From Tenrec ecaudatus (lineage: Eukaryota; Chordata; Mammalia; Afrosoricida; Tenrecidae), in the NCBI RefSeq assembly GCF_050624435.1, contig NC_134538.1:123238937-123302936 (forward strand): 64,000 bases of DNA, in the 5' to 3' direction. The first letter of the stretch is position 1. Each line of letters begins with the position of its first letter. The notes below the pieces were generated by a model. The model was not told where the DNA came from and made no database searches. It saw only the letters and a program-made list of their open reading frames with translations. Of this stretch, positions 33,476 through 44,761 are shown one piece after another. A program made the translations under genes and the position numbers.

Positions 33476-34799
33476 AATAAAAGATAAAACGCAGAAGACT
33501 ACGCAGGGTCTCTCTCTAGAGACTGGCCAGTGTTGGGTGCCCCCAAAGGCAAATCACCTGAGGACTAAACAGGCTCTGGGAACATCCAGAGGAAGTGGAA
33601 TTCACACAACAGGTAGACAAATACTATGAATGGGAAGAGGGAAGCCATCACTCCCACACTATTGAACAAGGGGAATGAAAAAGATGGGCACCAATACAGG
33701 TGACTGGAGAATTCTAACCTGATGCTTTCAATTTGTTTTGTGAAACAGAGCAAATGGTGATCGGGGCACATATGCTGGGGTTTGTGATGTGCTGAGTCAA
33801 GACCAGAGGTGGAAAGGAAGGCAGTGAACTAATTATTCTTCAACAAGTTAGGTGATTGGCTTGGAAGTAGGTCATAAGAATAGGGACATGAAGACAGACT
33901 ATATAAGTCATAAATCCAAGTTTCTATGAGAAGTTGGGGAGTGGAATAGACAAGAAATGGCACTCCCAGCCCTGAGGGTTGGGGTGTGATAACTCCAGAG
34001 GAATTAACATCCCTGGGGAAGAACCAGATTTTAGTTTTAAAGCAATGAGGAAGTATTGTGGGAGATGGGAGATGTTTCAGTACATAGGTTTGTTGTAAGA
34101 GAGAGAAAAAGATTAAGAGGTTAAGTAAGTAGAAAAGAAGTTCGATACTAATCTCCAGTGCCTGCTCCCTCCTGAGATGATAAAAGCAAAATGCGCCCTG
34201 GCAAGGTTTTATAATTACTGCGCTGCTGTGGATCACCGAACACCAAATTCAACTTGTTTCACTGTATCACAATATCAGACATTCACTAACCCTTGAGCTA
34301 TAAAAGAATCGTTATATATAACATAACCCAACGCACTCAGAATAATGGCAAAATCCCTAAAACAAATACGCATTGTTCCAAAGTGATGCCTTTGAATGGA
34401 GACGCTTAAAAATAAATGCTCTAGAATCATTATTTAGAAAAGAATGCGTACAGCTTAATGATGAGAATGTAACATTTAAAAAGTTTCTGCCCAATTTCTT
34501 TTGTGTACACAGTTGCCTGGTTTTATCATGATGACTATTTCATAATATTCATTTTATGTTTTGCGTCTTTGTATTTCCCAAATGTGTGGCAACTACCTGC
34601 ATCATAATGATAACAGAACTTGTTATTCAGAAGAAACTTGAGAGGAAGAATAGCTGCCAACCCATGGACTAGAGAGCCTCAAGGTGGAAAATGTATCAGA
34701 GACGATCTATAACTCTACATCCACGTCAAGAAACATTTTTAGGGATGTTTCATGAGTTTTGAAAAATATGTGAATACTTTCATGATTCACTTCATTTAT
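33476..34799. other. Unassigned stretch
   Basis: No gene; the 135-codon minus-strand ORF (33829-34236) has no recognisable domain and no splice-like bounds that I trust. Confidence 0.4.
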
Positions 34800-35110
34800 T
34801 TAAAAAAATTCTTTTATTGGGGTTTCTTACAGCTCTTATAACAATCCATATATCAATGTATCAAGCATATTTGTACATATGTTGCCATCATCATTTTCTA
34901 AACATTTACTTTCTACTTGAACCCTTGGCATCAAATTTAACCCCCACCCCCACTCTACCCTCGTGACCCCTTGATAAATGATTGTTTTCATATCTTACAC
35001 CAACCGCTGTCTCCCTTCATCCACATTTGTGTTGTTCATGCCCCTTGGGGGTGTGTGTGGAGATTATGCATCGATAATGACGACTGGTTCCCCTTCCTCT
35101 TCTCACCTTC
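34800..35110 (-). mobile_element. L1-type LINE 3' end (more diverged copy)
   Basis: 'ttcttttattggggtttctt', 'taacaatccatatatcaatg', 'gaacccttggcatcaaattt' and 'ctgtctcccttcatccac' follow the young L1 family in reverse with more substitutions than other copies. Confidence 0.65.
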
Positions 35111-35302
35111 CCCCTACTCTGCTGGTGAAGCTTTATGGATTCATTTTCAAAGAAAAGAATGCTCAAGTGGCATCTTCATAGTCAGATGGTTGGGAAATCA
35201 ATCCTATTTGTTCAACCTACAGTCCTGACAGATTACTGTCCACCTGCAAGCATAAGATGTGGACGTTCATTCCCATAGCCACAGCTTGAGCATGGTCTGC
35301 CA

Positions 35303-35492
35303 CAGAGTTCTCAACCTGTGGGTCCTGACACCTTTGGATGTAGAACAACCCTTTCACAGGGTTGCCTGATTCATAACAGTAGCAAAATGACAGTTATAAA
35401 GTAGCAACGAAAATAATTTTATGGTTGGGGGTCACCACCACATGAGGAACTGTATTAAAGGGTTGTGGCATTAGGAAGCTTGAGAACCGCTG
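35303..35492 (+). mobile_element. SPIN-type non-autonomous hAT transposon
   Basis: 190 bp, starting 'cagagttctcaacctgtggg' and ending 'aagcttgagaaccgctg'. Inner blocks 'cataacagtagcaaaatgac', 'gtagcaacgaaaataatttt' and 'caccacatgaggaactg' match the copies at 31.0 and 41.1 kb. The 8-bp duplication is GTCTGCCA (35295-35302) versus GTCTACCA (35493-35500), one mismatch. Confidence 0.88.
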
Positions 35493-35500
35493 GTCTACCA

Positions 35501-36577
35501 TTTCATTAGGAAGTTTCTTACATTTTTTTGAAGTCACAGTCTTTTATAATTTAATCATCAACGTGTTATACCATTATCCTTGTAATATTATATGTATTAG
35601 ACAAATGGATCTAATGAATCCCATTACAATGAAGGGTAGAGTGTTAGACAAGGAATACAATGCAATAGAGGGACCAGTGGCAATCATGGCAAAACAACTT
35701 CCCATCACATCTACAGGTCAACTTGAGGATCATTGGTATGCCTTTGCAATAAATCTCTACTCTATGACTGTGCTATAAAACCCTCATTAATTAAAATTTT
35801 TTTTTTGGTTTGTTGAAATTTCTTACATCTTTGGACAGCTCTCATTTTCATAAACATTCTCTCTCCTCCGTAAAACTTCTAAACAGAACTCTGAATAAGC
35901 TTAATTCGTTTTACACATGACAATTCCGGAAATAACTTGTCCTTCCTCAGCATTCTCTCACATCCCCAACGCCCCAGCTATGAGCGTGACACGTTTCCTA
36001 GTCCTACCACTTTCTGTGTCTTCCCATCTTGCACCCAGTTGCTAACACCCCTTGCACATAGGACCCCAGATCTGAGCTGCCTATGGGGACATACGACAAA
36101 ACTGTAATTTCCCTCGCCTTGAACGAGGGATAGTATGTCTACCAGTGGGACTTTGAGGGTACGATCTACGTTAGGATTTTAAGAACTTATAGTTAAAACA
36201 CTTAGGACTTAGCTCTGAGATCTCTCCCAACTTGTTTGAGTCCATACGTTGGTTTGTTTTTCAGTTTACTGGTGCTGCTAAATTCCCACAGTTCCCAAGG
36301 ACCCATGATCCTATTCTGTTACTATCTGTGAGGATCTTGACTTGCGTCATCCCCCAATTAGCTTTTCTTCTCAATTCTGTGCATTTGTAAGCTTTTCTTC
36401 CCAATTCCGTGTCATTTGTAAATCAGAGGGTTCGTTCTACAGTGGAGGTTCTTTACTCTTGGCACTTAAAAAATCTTTTCTCCTTTAAATGACATTACAC
36501 TGGGAATTAATTTTTATATTTAGCCTGTAATTTACATAATTTGAGACATCCCACATTAACAATTACTCATCTCTCAC
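35501..36577. other. Unassigned stretch with 30-bp duplication
   Basis: Contains a tandem pair 'agcttttcttctcaattctg'/'agcttttcttcccaattccg' (36360-36389 and 36390-36420). No repeat family; it is likely intron if the neighbouring exon is real. Confidence 0.45.
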
Positions 36578-36690
36578 CTTGCAATGGCTCTGATGAAGTC
36601 CAGAGACACGGTGCATTTGTATTTTGGTCCATCAAGCTGATCGTCATGGCCAACGAGGGCTAACAGCTGGAGAGTCACTAGAGAGGTGAT
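36578..36690 (-). CDS. Candidate coding exon of an unidentified minus-strand gene
   Basis: On the minus strand a pyrimidine-containing acceptor ('cgctttctcggttttag') leads into 113 nt with only one open frame, and a good donor (AAG|GTGAGAG, GT at 36576-36577) follows. The frame opens [20 protein letters not shown] and ends ...SLDFIRAIA plus two bases, so the exon is phase 0 in, phase 2 out. The peptide is leucine-rich and helix-like, with no stop, and the other two frames are closed by stops. I do not recognise the protein. Candidate upstream exons lie at 60667-61224; a downstream exon was not found with confidence. Intron repeats around it are unrelated. Confidence 0.5.
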
Positions 36691-37469
36691 CTAAAACCGA
36701 GAAAGCGTTTGTTTTTATGAAAAACTGTTTCAATGAGATTACATGATGCCCTTATTTCTGAAATATATATCGAATTGAAGCCATGTGAAGATTAGACAAA
36801 AGACACCCCTAAACAACCCACCCCGATCACTTTGAAATGTGTAGGTACAAGTTTGTATGTATGTTTAAGTCCTTGTGAATCAAACTACACAGTCACTTAA
36901 AGACTCCACTACAGTTAGCGTGGCTTCATTAGTGACTCAGCCACATCATTAGAGGTCTTTAGAAATACAAATAAAGCAAATACTATTTCATGGAGTTTCT
37001 ATCTAAAGACTTCAGGAAATCAGACCTACTGCTTTCCCTGGGGGGAATTAAAACACTTACACGTGGATTTAGGGCTCTTCAGTCTTTGGCAGCTGATTAG
37101 ATAGATGTAGGAAATGTATACCTTCACCCTGAAGTTTGGCCTTGCTTTAAAACTGAATTCTCACCAGAAGGATGAATATTGACAAAAGCAAAAACGCCTC
37201 CTGACAAGTCAAGAGCTAAAACTGTGAGCATTCAGCCTCTTCTCTTAATTTCCTTTTCTCAACTCTTACAGGTAACAGGAAAAGAGGGCAAGAATGGCAC
37301 GAAGCTTTGGCATGTTGGAGACCTGTTCCTCCTCCATGGAAAAACAGTATGAATTCCATTTGCAACACTTACCCAATCAGATGCCTCAAGAATTTAAACC
37401 ACTCACTCAGTCCTACTAGTTTATAGACATTCACCAAAGACTTCACGGATACAGACAGTAATAGCAGTA
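36691..37469. other. Unassigned, probable intron
   Basis: One strong minus-strand donor-like site (TGG|GTAAGT, at 37376-37377) follows a short open stretch, but its phase does not fit the exon at 36578-36690. No repeats recognised. Confidence 0.35.
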
Positions 37470-37640
37470 GCGTTCTTTAAATAAAGTACTCGATGCTCAT
37501 CATCTCACTGACTGTTCCTAACTCAACAAGGTGGATATTATTGTATTCATTTTATATATTAGCCTTAGAGATATTAAGTAACTTTCTCCAAATCCCAGAG
37601 CTAGGAGCTAATTTAGCAAGAATTTATAACTTGAAAGCAC
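37470..37640 (+). mobile_element. MIR SINE relic
   Basis: 'ctgttcctaactcaacaagg', 'tggatattattgtattcatt', 'gagatattaagtaactttct' and 'ccaaatcccagagctagg' correspond to the MIR core (cctatgaggtaggtactatt ... aagtaacttgcccaaggtca). Confidence 0.65.
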
Positions 37641-37710
37641 ACTTACCTTACTAACCTATAATGGCTCTCATTCTATTATAAAATTCTTAAATTATTTATT
37701 TATTATTTTT

Positions 37711-37975
37711 AGTGAGAGAGTGAGTGAATGAGTGAGTGAAAGAGTGAGTGAGTGAGAGAGTGGGTGGGTGAGTGAGTGAGAGAGAGAGTGGGTGAGTGAG
37801 AATGAGTGAGTTAGTGAGGGAGAGTGAGTACGAGAGTGGGTGAGTTAGTGAGGGAGTGAGAGTGGGTGAATGAGTAAGTGAGAGTGAGTGAGTGGGTAAA
37901 TGAGAGAGTGAGTGAGAGAGTGGGTGAGAGAGTGAGTGAGTTAGTGAGGGAGAGACTGAGAGAGTGAATGAGTTG
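37711..37975. repeat. Degenerate (GAGT)n / purine-rich satellite-like array
   Basis: About 265 bases of gagt, gaga, gggt and gaat 4-mers, almost free of C on the plus strand. The Ser/Leu/His/Thr-rich minus-strand ORF is an artefact. An expanded and mutated tetranucleotide microsatellite. Confidence 0.95.
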
Positions 37976-38316
37976 TCTATTATAATTTTTAAGGGAACAT
38001 TACCATGCACTATTCGCTCAGCTATCGTTACTTTATTAATAAATTAAAGGGGGCAGATGATAGATATACAAGACTAAGCAAGACTTTGATTTGAAATTTG
38101 GTATCACAAATTTGGTTATGTCTTTTTTTTTAATGTGCCCTAGGCATGAAACAGTTCTGGTCACGATCTAGGCATCAAGCTAGGATGAACAAAGGGCTGC
38201 CAGTCTGTTTTGCCACTGACTGATATAAGAGCACCACCACTAATCAGGGGTCTCTTTGCCCATAGCCAGGGGATTGGTTATGTCTTAAAATACTTTTATA
38301 TATGTTCCGTGTTGCA
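37976..38316. other. Unassigned stretch
   Basis: No gene or family recognised. Confidence 0.4.
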
Positions 38317-38324
38317 TGTATCTT

Positions 38325-38504
38325 TTTAAAAAACATTTTATTAGGGACTCATACAACTTTTATCACAATCCATACATACATCAATTATGTAAAGCACATC
38401 TGTACATTCCTTGCCCTAATCACTTTCAAAGCATTTGCTCTCCACTTAAGCCCTTTGCATTAAGTCCTCTTTTCCCCCCTCCTTCCCTGCTCCCCCCGCA
38501 TGTA
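38325..38504 (-). mobile_element. Young L1-type LINE 3' end, ~180 bp
   Basis: 'aacattttattagggactca' to 'tgctccccccgcatgtatg'. It carries the 'attttattagg' variant and poly-C-rich tract of the subfamily at 41.7 and 46.9 kb. A short direct repeat tgtatctt (38317-38324 and 38505-38512) is probably the target duplication. Confidence 0.72.
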
Positions 38505-38512
38505 TGTATCTT

Positions 38513-38936
38513 ATAGCTGTTGTGCATTGTTATTTACAAGCTTGTTATATCAAACTTCTTAAATGTGTTGTTTGAATCTTATTTGTTACCTATCTAATCT
38601 ACTCAAATTGAAACCAGATTAAAATTTTCCCACTATAAGGAGTCCTTTTGTATTTTGTTTTAAATTTTCAAAGGTCTGTTATAAAGTGCATACAGCTTTA
38701 AAATCACTACATTTTGTTGAAGTGAAATGTTTCCTTGTTTTATGATTCTTTCCTTCTTTGGCAATGTTTTCACCTTTTTCTGGTGTCGGAATCCATTTAT
38801 CAACTTTTGTCTCGTAAGAAGAACAAGCAGGAACATAGTGGTGGTGAAGGGTGCTCTAACTGAAGCCTTCTCCGGCATGTTTTGGTTAAAGCTTTGGCTA
38901 GCATTCTCATACTAAACAAATATAATTGCTCTTTGA
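38513..38936. other. Unassigned stretch
   Basis: Includes 'ggtgtcggaatccatttatc' and 'cagcttta' blocks without recognised family. No gene. Confidence 0.4.
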
Positions 38937-39115
38937 GAGGGGCCCTGGTTGAGTAATGGTTACAAGTTGAGCTGGGTGTGAAATATCTGCAGTTCAAAAT
39001 CATGAGGAAGACAGGGCTTTCGACTGTAAAGAGTGAACAGCATTGGAAACTCCCCGGGGGCTGTTCCACCCTGTCCTGGAGGGCCACTCCGAGTCTATGC
39101 TGACTTCACAGCAGT
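38937..39115 (+). mobile_element. AfroSINE copy
   Basis: 'gaggggccctggttgagtaa', 'tatctgcagttcaaaatcat', 'ggaaactccccgggggctgt' and 'tggagggccactccgagtct' follow AfroSINE head-to-tail order. Confidence 0.75.
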
Positions 39116-39119
39116 GCGT

Positions 39120-39900
39120 ACTGTTCTTTAGTCTCCAGAAAGTCAACAGCAAATGTCTTGAGCATGGCCCCAAATGCTGCCATGACCTACGGTACTGACC
39201 ATTCTGCATTTGCCTTGACGAAACCACTTCCATCTCTTGGTAGCCAGCCGTTGCTTTGTACTTTGCCTACAGGATAGCACCGATAAAGCCATATTTTATC
39301 TCCTATTAACAATTCTTCAAATTCTTGCTCTTTCATGTTTAAAACTTCCATAAAATGTTCTATCTGTAGCTGGTCTGGGTATATTTCACGATCTGGGACA
39401 ACAGCTTTGGCAGCCACACAGGGGAAAGCTTAACTGTAACTTTTTAGTTAGAGATGTACAGCCTGAACCAAATGATGTTTCTTGATATTGGCTATTTTTT
39501 CTACTGTCTTCAATTGGGGCACAAACAAGATTGTTTCCTTACACACTGATTAAGATTAGCCTGCGGCAGTATACTTCACCTTCACCAACGTTTCCCCTTT
39601 TTGAAATGAGCTTTCCACTTGGACCGATGATTTCTTTGGGGTACTGTCCTGATAAACTTTTGTAAATCAGTAATTTCGTCACTCTTTCACCCAAGTTTCA
39701 CTATAAACTTGTTTTGCTTCAATTTTAACAGAATGCCTGTTGTCTGCTAGGGGACTCTTCAAACTGATGTCTTACCCTCTCACTGCCTCAGATTCGAGCC
39801 AGTGTGGACAGGCTATAAGAAGTCAGGACCAGCTGATTTTGTTGCCCCTCCCACCCAAAACGCAACCTGTATGTAGCTTTTCCATAATACACATTCTCCA
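39120..39900 (-). pseudogene. Possible broken coding relic, unidentified
   Basis: On the minus strand the stretch 39187-39417 keeps a 76-codon open frame with protein-like composition, including blocks 'PDQLQIEHFMEVLNMKEQEF' and 'NGWLPRDGSGFVKANAEW'. Further upstream (39420-39760) other short coding-like stretches appear but are split by stops and frame changes. I do not recognise the family. It could be a processed pseudogene or the end of an old transposon ORF. No poly-A tail or target duplication was seen. Confidence 0.3.
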
Positions 39901-40774
39901 TCCATCAAGTTTCTGAAGACTTCTCATATGCACGCACCATTAGATGAGGGAAAAAATTAGTGCGAACTAGGACACTGTTCTGAGGAAATTTATCTAGAAT
40001 GCAGGAATAGGTTAAAAAAGGAGATTTATGAAAGGTTTAAAAGGATAAAAGTCACAGTGAGATCAATTACACTTCTAATTAAGGTTCTAGAAGAGAAAAA
40101 GCGAGGCAGAAGCCTTCTTTGTATGGGGGTCGAGCAGTTATTAAAGGAGATCAAAGCATCATTCCATGAAGTCAATGCCAAAGGTCCCGCACGAGGTGCT
40201 CAGAGGGAACCCCATCAACACAGCACATTCCCAAATGTGCAGAACACGGAGGGAACGCGAAGCTCTTCAAAGTAGCCAGAGGAGAACATCAGATCCCTTC
40301 AAATGAGTGCTACATTCACTGAAAGCTGACTTCCTATAAGAAGCCATACAATAATAAAGAATCTCTCAAATATACTGAAAAGGGCTGGGAACCAGAATTC
40401 TGCACTTCCCAAAAATCATTTTAAGTTTGAAGAAGAAATAAGCACGTTCCCAAACTCAGAATAATCAAAAGCTGTGCCCACGAATCCTTACTTACTAGAG
40501 TAAAATTTAAACACGTGCTTCCTGGTAATGTCTTGTGTGCTTACAAATAGGTTTGGAGAACACAGTGTCAGTAAGGTATAATATGGGAAAGGAAAAAAGG
40601 AAGTCAAGTTTTTCTGAAGGCTGTATGATGTCTGAAAGGAATGTATATATGACACCTTGATTAAGTATGAATGTTGTAATTCTAAAAGTAACCACTGAGA
40701 ACAGAAATAAAAGTATGTATAACAGACTTTAAAATGCTCTCTGTCTGATAACAACGAGGAGAGGGGATTCACTG
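39901..40774. other. Unassigned stretch
   Basis: No gene or family recognised; several A-rich patches. Confidence 0.4.
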
Positions 40775-41065
40775 GTGGCTTAATCCATGAGTGGACCCTG
40801 CAAATGGATTTTGGGCTTCCACAGCCATGTGTTCACAATTTAAGCTTTGCGACCTTTCCCTCCTTCAGATTTGGGTTGTTATTTACAATCAATCCTTGGT
40901 TCACACTGGCTGGGGTGCTTCTTCCATATGGTCTCATGTGGTGTCTCATCTAGCTGGCTGCTTGTCTGAAGGCAAGGAAGGGGAAATACATGTAGGTGAA
41001 ACCTCTGCATAAACCTCTCTGACTATAGACCAGGGATGCGAGCAGCCTTGCGGTCACGCACAATG
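40775..41065 (+). mobile_element. Old L1 3' UTR, part 1 of 3
   Basis: 'gaccctgcaaatggattttg', 'gctggggtgcttcttccata' and 'gaccagggatgcgagcagcc' parallel the old L1 at 15.2-16.2 kb. Interrupted by a SPIN element at 41074. Confidence 0.55.
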
Positions 41066-41073
41066 TACTAGAG

Positions 41074-41271
41074 CAGTGGTTCTCAACCTGTGGGCTGCTG
41101 CAACCCCTTTGGGGGTCGAATGACCCTTTCACATGGGTGGCCTGATTCATAACAGGAGTAAAATTATAGTGACAAAGTAGCAACGAAAATAATTTTATGG
41201 TTGGGGTGTCACCACAACATGAGGAACTGTACTATAAAGGGTAGCGGCATTAGGAAGGTTGAGAACCACCG
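41074..41271 (+). mobile_element. SPIN-type non-autonomous hAT transposon (in old L1)
   Basis: 'cagtggttctcaacctgtgg' to 'ggttgagaaccaccg'. Inner 'tttgggggtcgaatgaccct', 'cataacaggagtaaaattat' and 'caccacaacatgaggaactg' match the other copies. The 8-bp duplication is TACTAGAG (41066-41073) and TACAGGAG (41272-41279), two mismatches. It inserted into an old L1 whose homologue at 16.0-16.1 kb lacks it. Confidence 0.88.
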
Positions 41272-41279
41272 TACAGGAG

Positions 41280-41623
41280 GTTGGATTACTGTCGATGCAG
41301 TTAGGTTGAAATTGAACACCTTATCACTGAATCTCTCTTTTGATCCACTTAAAATTTGTTCTAGTTTTGATATTTTCTGCTTTCTTTTCCTTTGATGTTT
41401 TTTTTAATCTATTTTCCCCTTTTTGTTTTTAGTGTTTTTCTGTATATGAAGTCCAAGATAAGGTAAATCTATAGAGACAAATTGGATTATGGGTCTTGGA
41501 AGAATGGCAGAAATTGGATTATGGGTCTTGGGAAGTTGGGAGGAAATAGGGAGCTAGTGACAATGAGTATACGAATGGAGAAAATGTTCTAAAATTGATT
41601 GTGGTGATGATTGTATAATTCTT
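41280..41623 (+). mobile_element. Old L1 3' UTR, part 2 of 3
   Basis: 'gatccacttaaaatttgttc', 'ggtaaatctatagagacaaa' and 'attgtggtgatgattgtata' are L1MA/L1MB-type 3' UTR. It contains a 32-bp tandem duplication (aaattggattatgggtcttg..., 41479-41540). Confidence 0.75.
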
Positions 41624-43333
41624 TTTTATAAATTAAACATTTTATTAGGGACTCGTACAACTCTTATCACAATCCATACATACATCAATTGTGTAAAGCA
41701 CATCTGTACATTTTTCACCCTCATCATTTTCTTTTTTTAAAAAACATTTTATTAGGGGCTCATACAACTCTTATCACAATCCATACATACATCAATTGTA
41801 TAAAGCACATCTGTACATTCTTTGCCCTCATCATTTTTCAAAGCATTTGTTCTCCACTTAAGCCCTTTGCATCAAGTCCTCTTTTTCCCCCTCCCTCCCC
41901 CCTTTTGAACCCTTGATAATTTATAAATTATTATTTTGTCATATCTTGCCTTATCCGGCGTCTCCCTTCACCCCCTTTTCTGTTGTCCATCCCCCAGGGA
42001 GGAGGTCACATGTGGATCCTTGTAATCGGTTCCCTCTTTCCAACCCACTCACCCTCTACCCTCCCAGTATCGTCCCACACCCCTGGTCCTGAAGGTATCA
42101 TCCGGCCTGGATTCCCTGTGCCTCCAGCTCCTATCTGCACCAGTGTATATCCTCTCCTCTATCCAGACTTGCAAGGTAGAATTCGGATCATGGTAGTTGG
42201 GGGGGAGGAAGCATCCAGGAACTGGGGGAAAGCTCTATTCTTCATCGGTGCTACATCGCAGCCTGACTGACTCATCTCCTCCCCTAGACCCCTCTGTGAG
42301 GGGATCTCCAGTGGCTGACAAATGGGTGTTGGGTCTCCACTCTACACTCCCCCCTTCATTCACTATGGTAAGATTTTTTTTTTCCTGATGATGTTTTATA
42401 CCTGATCCCTTCGACACCTCATGATCGCACAGGCTGGTGTGCTTCTTCCATGTGGGATTTGTTGCTTCTGAGCTAGATGGCCGCTTGGTCACCTTCAAGC
42501 CTTTAAGACCCCAGACACTATCTCTTTTGATAGCCGGGCACCATCAGCTTTCTTCATCACATTTGCTTATGCACCCGTTTGTCCTCGGCGATCGTATCAT
42601 GGAGGTGTGCACCCAATGATATGATTTTTTGTTCTTTGATGTCTGATACTGATCCCTTCGGAACCACATGATCATACAGGCTGGTGTGTTCTTCCATGTG
42701 GGCTATGTTGCTTCTGAGCTAGATGGCCGCTTATTTATCTTCAAGCCTTTAAGAGCCCAGACGCTATCTCTTTTGATAGCTGGCACCATCAGCTTTCTTC
42801 ACCATATTTGCTTGTTCACCCGCTTTGGCTTCAGCAGTTGTGTCGGGAGGATGAGCATCATAGAATGCCAATTTAATAGAAGAAAGTTTTTATACATTGA
42901 GGGAGTGCTTGAGTAGAGACCCAAGGTCCTTCCGCTACCTTAATACTAAACCCATAACATAGGCACGTAGATCTATTTCCCTTTCCTCATACATATATTT
43001 GCATGTACATGTCTTTGTCTAGACCTCTATAAATGGCCTTTGCCTAACTCTGTCCTCCATCTCCCTTGACTTTCCTCCTGCCCCACTACCATACTCCGTC
43101 CCCACCTGGGTTACAGCTATACCTCTTCGTTACCTTACCCTTGATCATTCCCAACGAGGCCTGCCACTCCCACCTCACCACCAATTTGGATCCCTTGTTG
43201 TTCCCTTGTCCCTGGGTTTGTTAACACCACTTTCTTATCCCCTACCTTCCCCTGTCCCAAGTCCCCCCAGAACTGTCGGTCCCTTTGTTTTTCCTCCAGA
43301 TAGTTCATCCAGCCTATCTTATTTAGACAGACC
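41624..43333 (-). mobile_element. Young L1-type LINE 3' end, 1.7 kb, with doubled 3' tail
   Basis: The longest copy in the window. On the plus strand a ~95-bp 3' end (41636-41730) is followed by a T-run and then a second, full 3' end beginning at 41745 and running to 43333. Landmarks: 'tgttgtccatcccccaggga', 'ctgaaggtatcatccggcct', 'agctagatggccgcttggtc', and a repeated 'cacaggctggtgtgcttctt'/'catacaggctggtgtgttct' pair. It splits an old L1 with a perfect 16-bp duplication tgattgtataattctt (41608-41623 and 43334-43349). No intact ORF. Confidence 0.85.
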
Positions 43334-43410
43334 TGATTGTATAATTCTTGATATGAGTATTAAACTGTAGGATATGTGAATTATATGTCAATAAAACCAT
43401 TAAAAAGATT
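43334..43410 (+). mobile_element. Old L1 3' terminus, part 3 of 3
   Basis: 'ttgatatgagtattaaactg', 'taggatatgtgaattatatg' and 'tcaataaaaccattaaaaag' are the L1MA/L1MB 3' terminus and poly-A signal. It joins exactly to 41623 once the insertion and one duplication copy are removed. Confidence 0.85.
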
Positions 43411-43624
43411 TTACACTCTTAACATTGTTCCCTTTAAAGGCCAAATATTCATTTGTTAAAATAAAATCAGCAAAAGAAACACCCTTTGGAAATTTTCTAA
43501 ATCATAATTCTGAAAAGTTTTAAAAAAAGCAGCAGCTAAAAATGGGCAGATTGGAAATTCTGACTGCCCAGAGTTAAGGTAACATGACCCACAGAAGAAT
43601 GCAGCAAGGCTGAAGGTTAAAGCA

Positions 43625-43815
43625 GCCTCGGTAGCCCAGCATTAGTGGCTGGCAGCTGGGGCACATCCAGAGGCTTTGTGGGAGAGAGACCCAGCCATCT
43701 CCTTCCAAAGCGTTCAGCTTGGAGACTCTAGGTGCAACTCTACCTTGTCACATGGGGGCTGCTACACTGAACAGCAACTTGACTGCACCTAACAATACAA
43801 CAAGCTCTAAAGGAC
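43625..43815 (+). mobile_element. AfroSINE copy
   Basis: 'gcctcggtagcccagcatta', 'ggagagagacccagccatct', 'cttgtcacatgggggctgct' and the tail 'gactgcacctaacaatacaa'. Confidence 0.8.
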
Positions 43816-44761
43816 AGAATGAGACGCAGGAAGCAAACAGTAACTTAAAAAAAATGGTGAGGTTTATTAACATCAGACAAAGTGAACTTGAAAAGATTGG
43901 TTTAAATTGATAAACTGTAGGCTATGGGCGCCTATCTATTACGAGTGAATGGGGACCTTTACTATAAAAGGATGAAACACAGGAAGAAGGGGAAACAGGG
44001 CCTTTGAGGGTAGTACTGCTAAAAGTCAAGGTATCGAAACTCTATAGCCTTCTCAGTTTGGTAACAAGCAGAAATCAATTGTGAGAAAGTAGGCCTAAAA
44101 TGTTAATGAATGGTAGGATAGACAGGATAGATTTGACATAATCTCCTATGGCAAAATATGGTTATTAATTCCAACTCTTCCATTTTTCTATAAGGGACTC
44201 ATCTGCGGACATAGTTTAGTAAAAATCACACGTTAATCTCCCTTTGTTACCAGAGGCAGTTCTCTCCAGCACTTCCTTCTCTTAAGGTAGACAGAAACAT
44301 TGATTCTGGCACTGGTACTCCCTTACAATATTTCTTATAACTCCTACTTTCCTGTGATTCAAATAGCCTTACATAGCTAATTAGATTCATTAACTCAAAT
44401 TGTATGCCAAATTATTCTTCACAAAATTTTCAGAGAAATAAAAAGACCACACAACTGTCTATGACCTAGTTAAGGTAGAATTTCACGAATATCCTCAGAT
44501 ATTTTGCAGTGTTTTTACTTCTGCTGTATTAGCTACGGCACATGTCTACAGGCAATAGGGCGGGCCAAATAGTCTAGTACAGGCACTTTCTGCTCTACCG
44601 GAGTCCATGGACAAACCCAGCATATCAAACTGTACAAAGGACCTATTACCAATTCAAGCTTTACCTTTCAAAAGGAATTTCTAAGCAAGCTGATTGCTCC
44701 TATTCTAAGGGGCAGAGGCCAATTTAGAAAAAGCTTATATGTTTTGTTTCTGTAATTTGTC
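43816..44761. other. Unassigned stretch
   Basis: No gene or family recognised. Confidence 0.4.

Noticed and set aside
37378-37445. Possible exon ending at a strong donor (TGG|GTAAGT)
   Set aside because: The open frame exists but its phase does not fit the exon at 36578-36690, and the acceptor is weak.
37711-37975. CRISPR-like array
   Set aside because: Repeats are a 4-bp degenerate array without spacers; this is a mammalian microsatellite.
37696-38010. 104-codon Ser/Leu/Thr-rich minus-strand ORF
   Set aside because: Created by the GAGT array.
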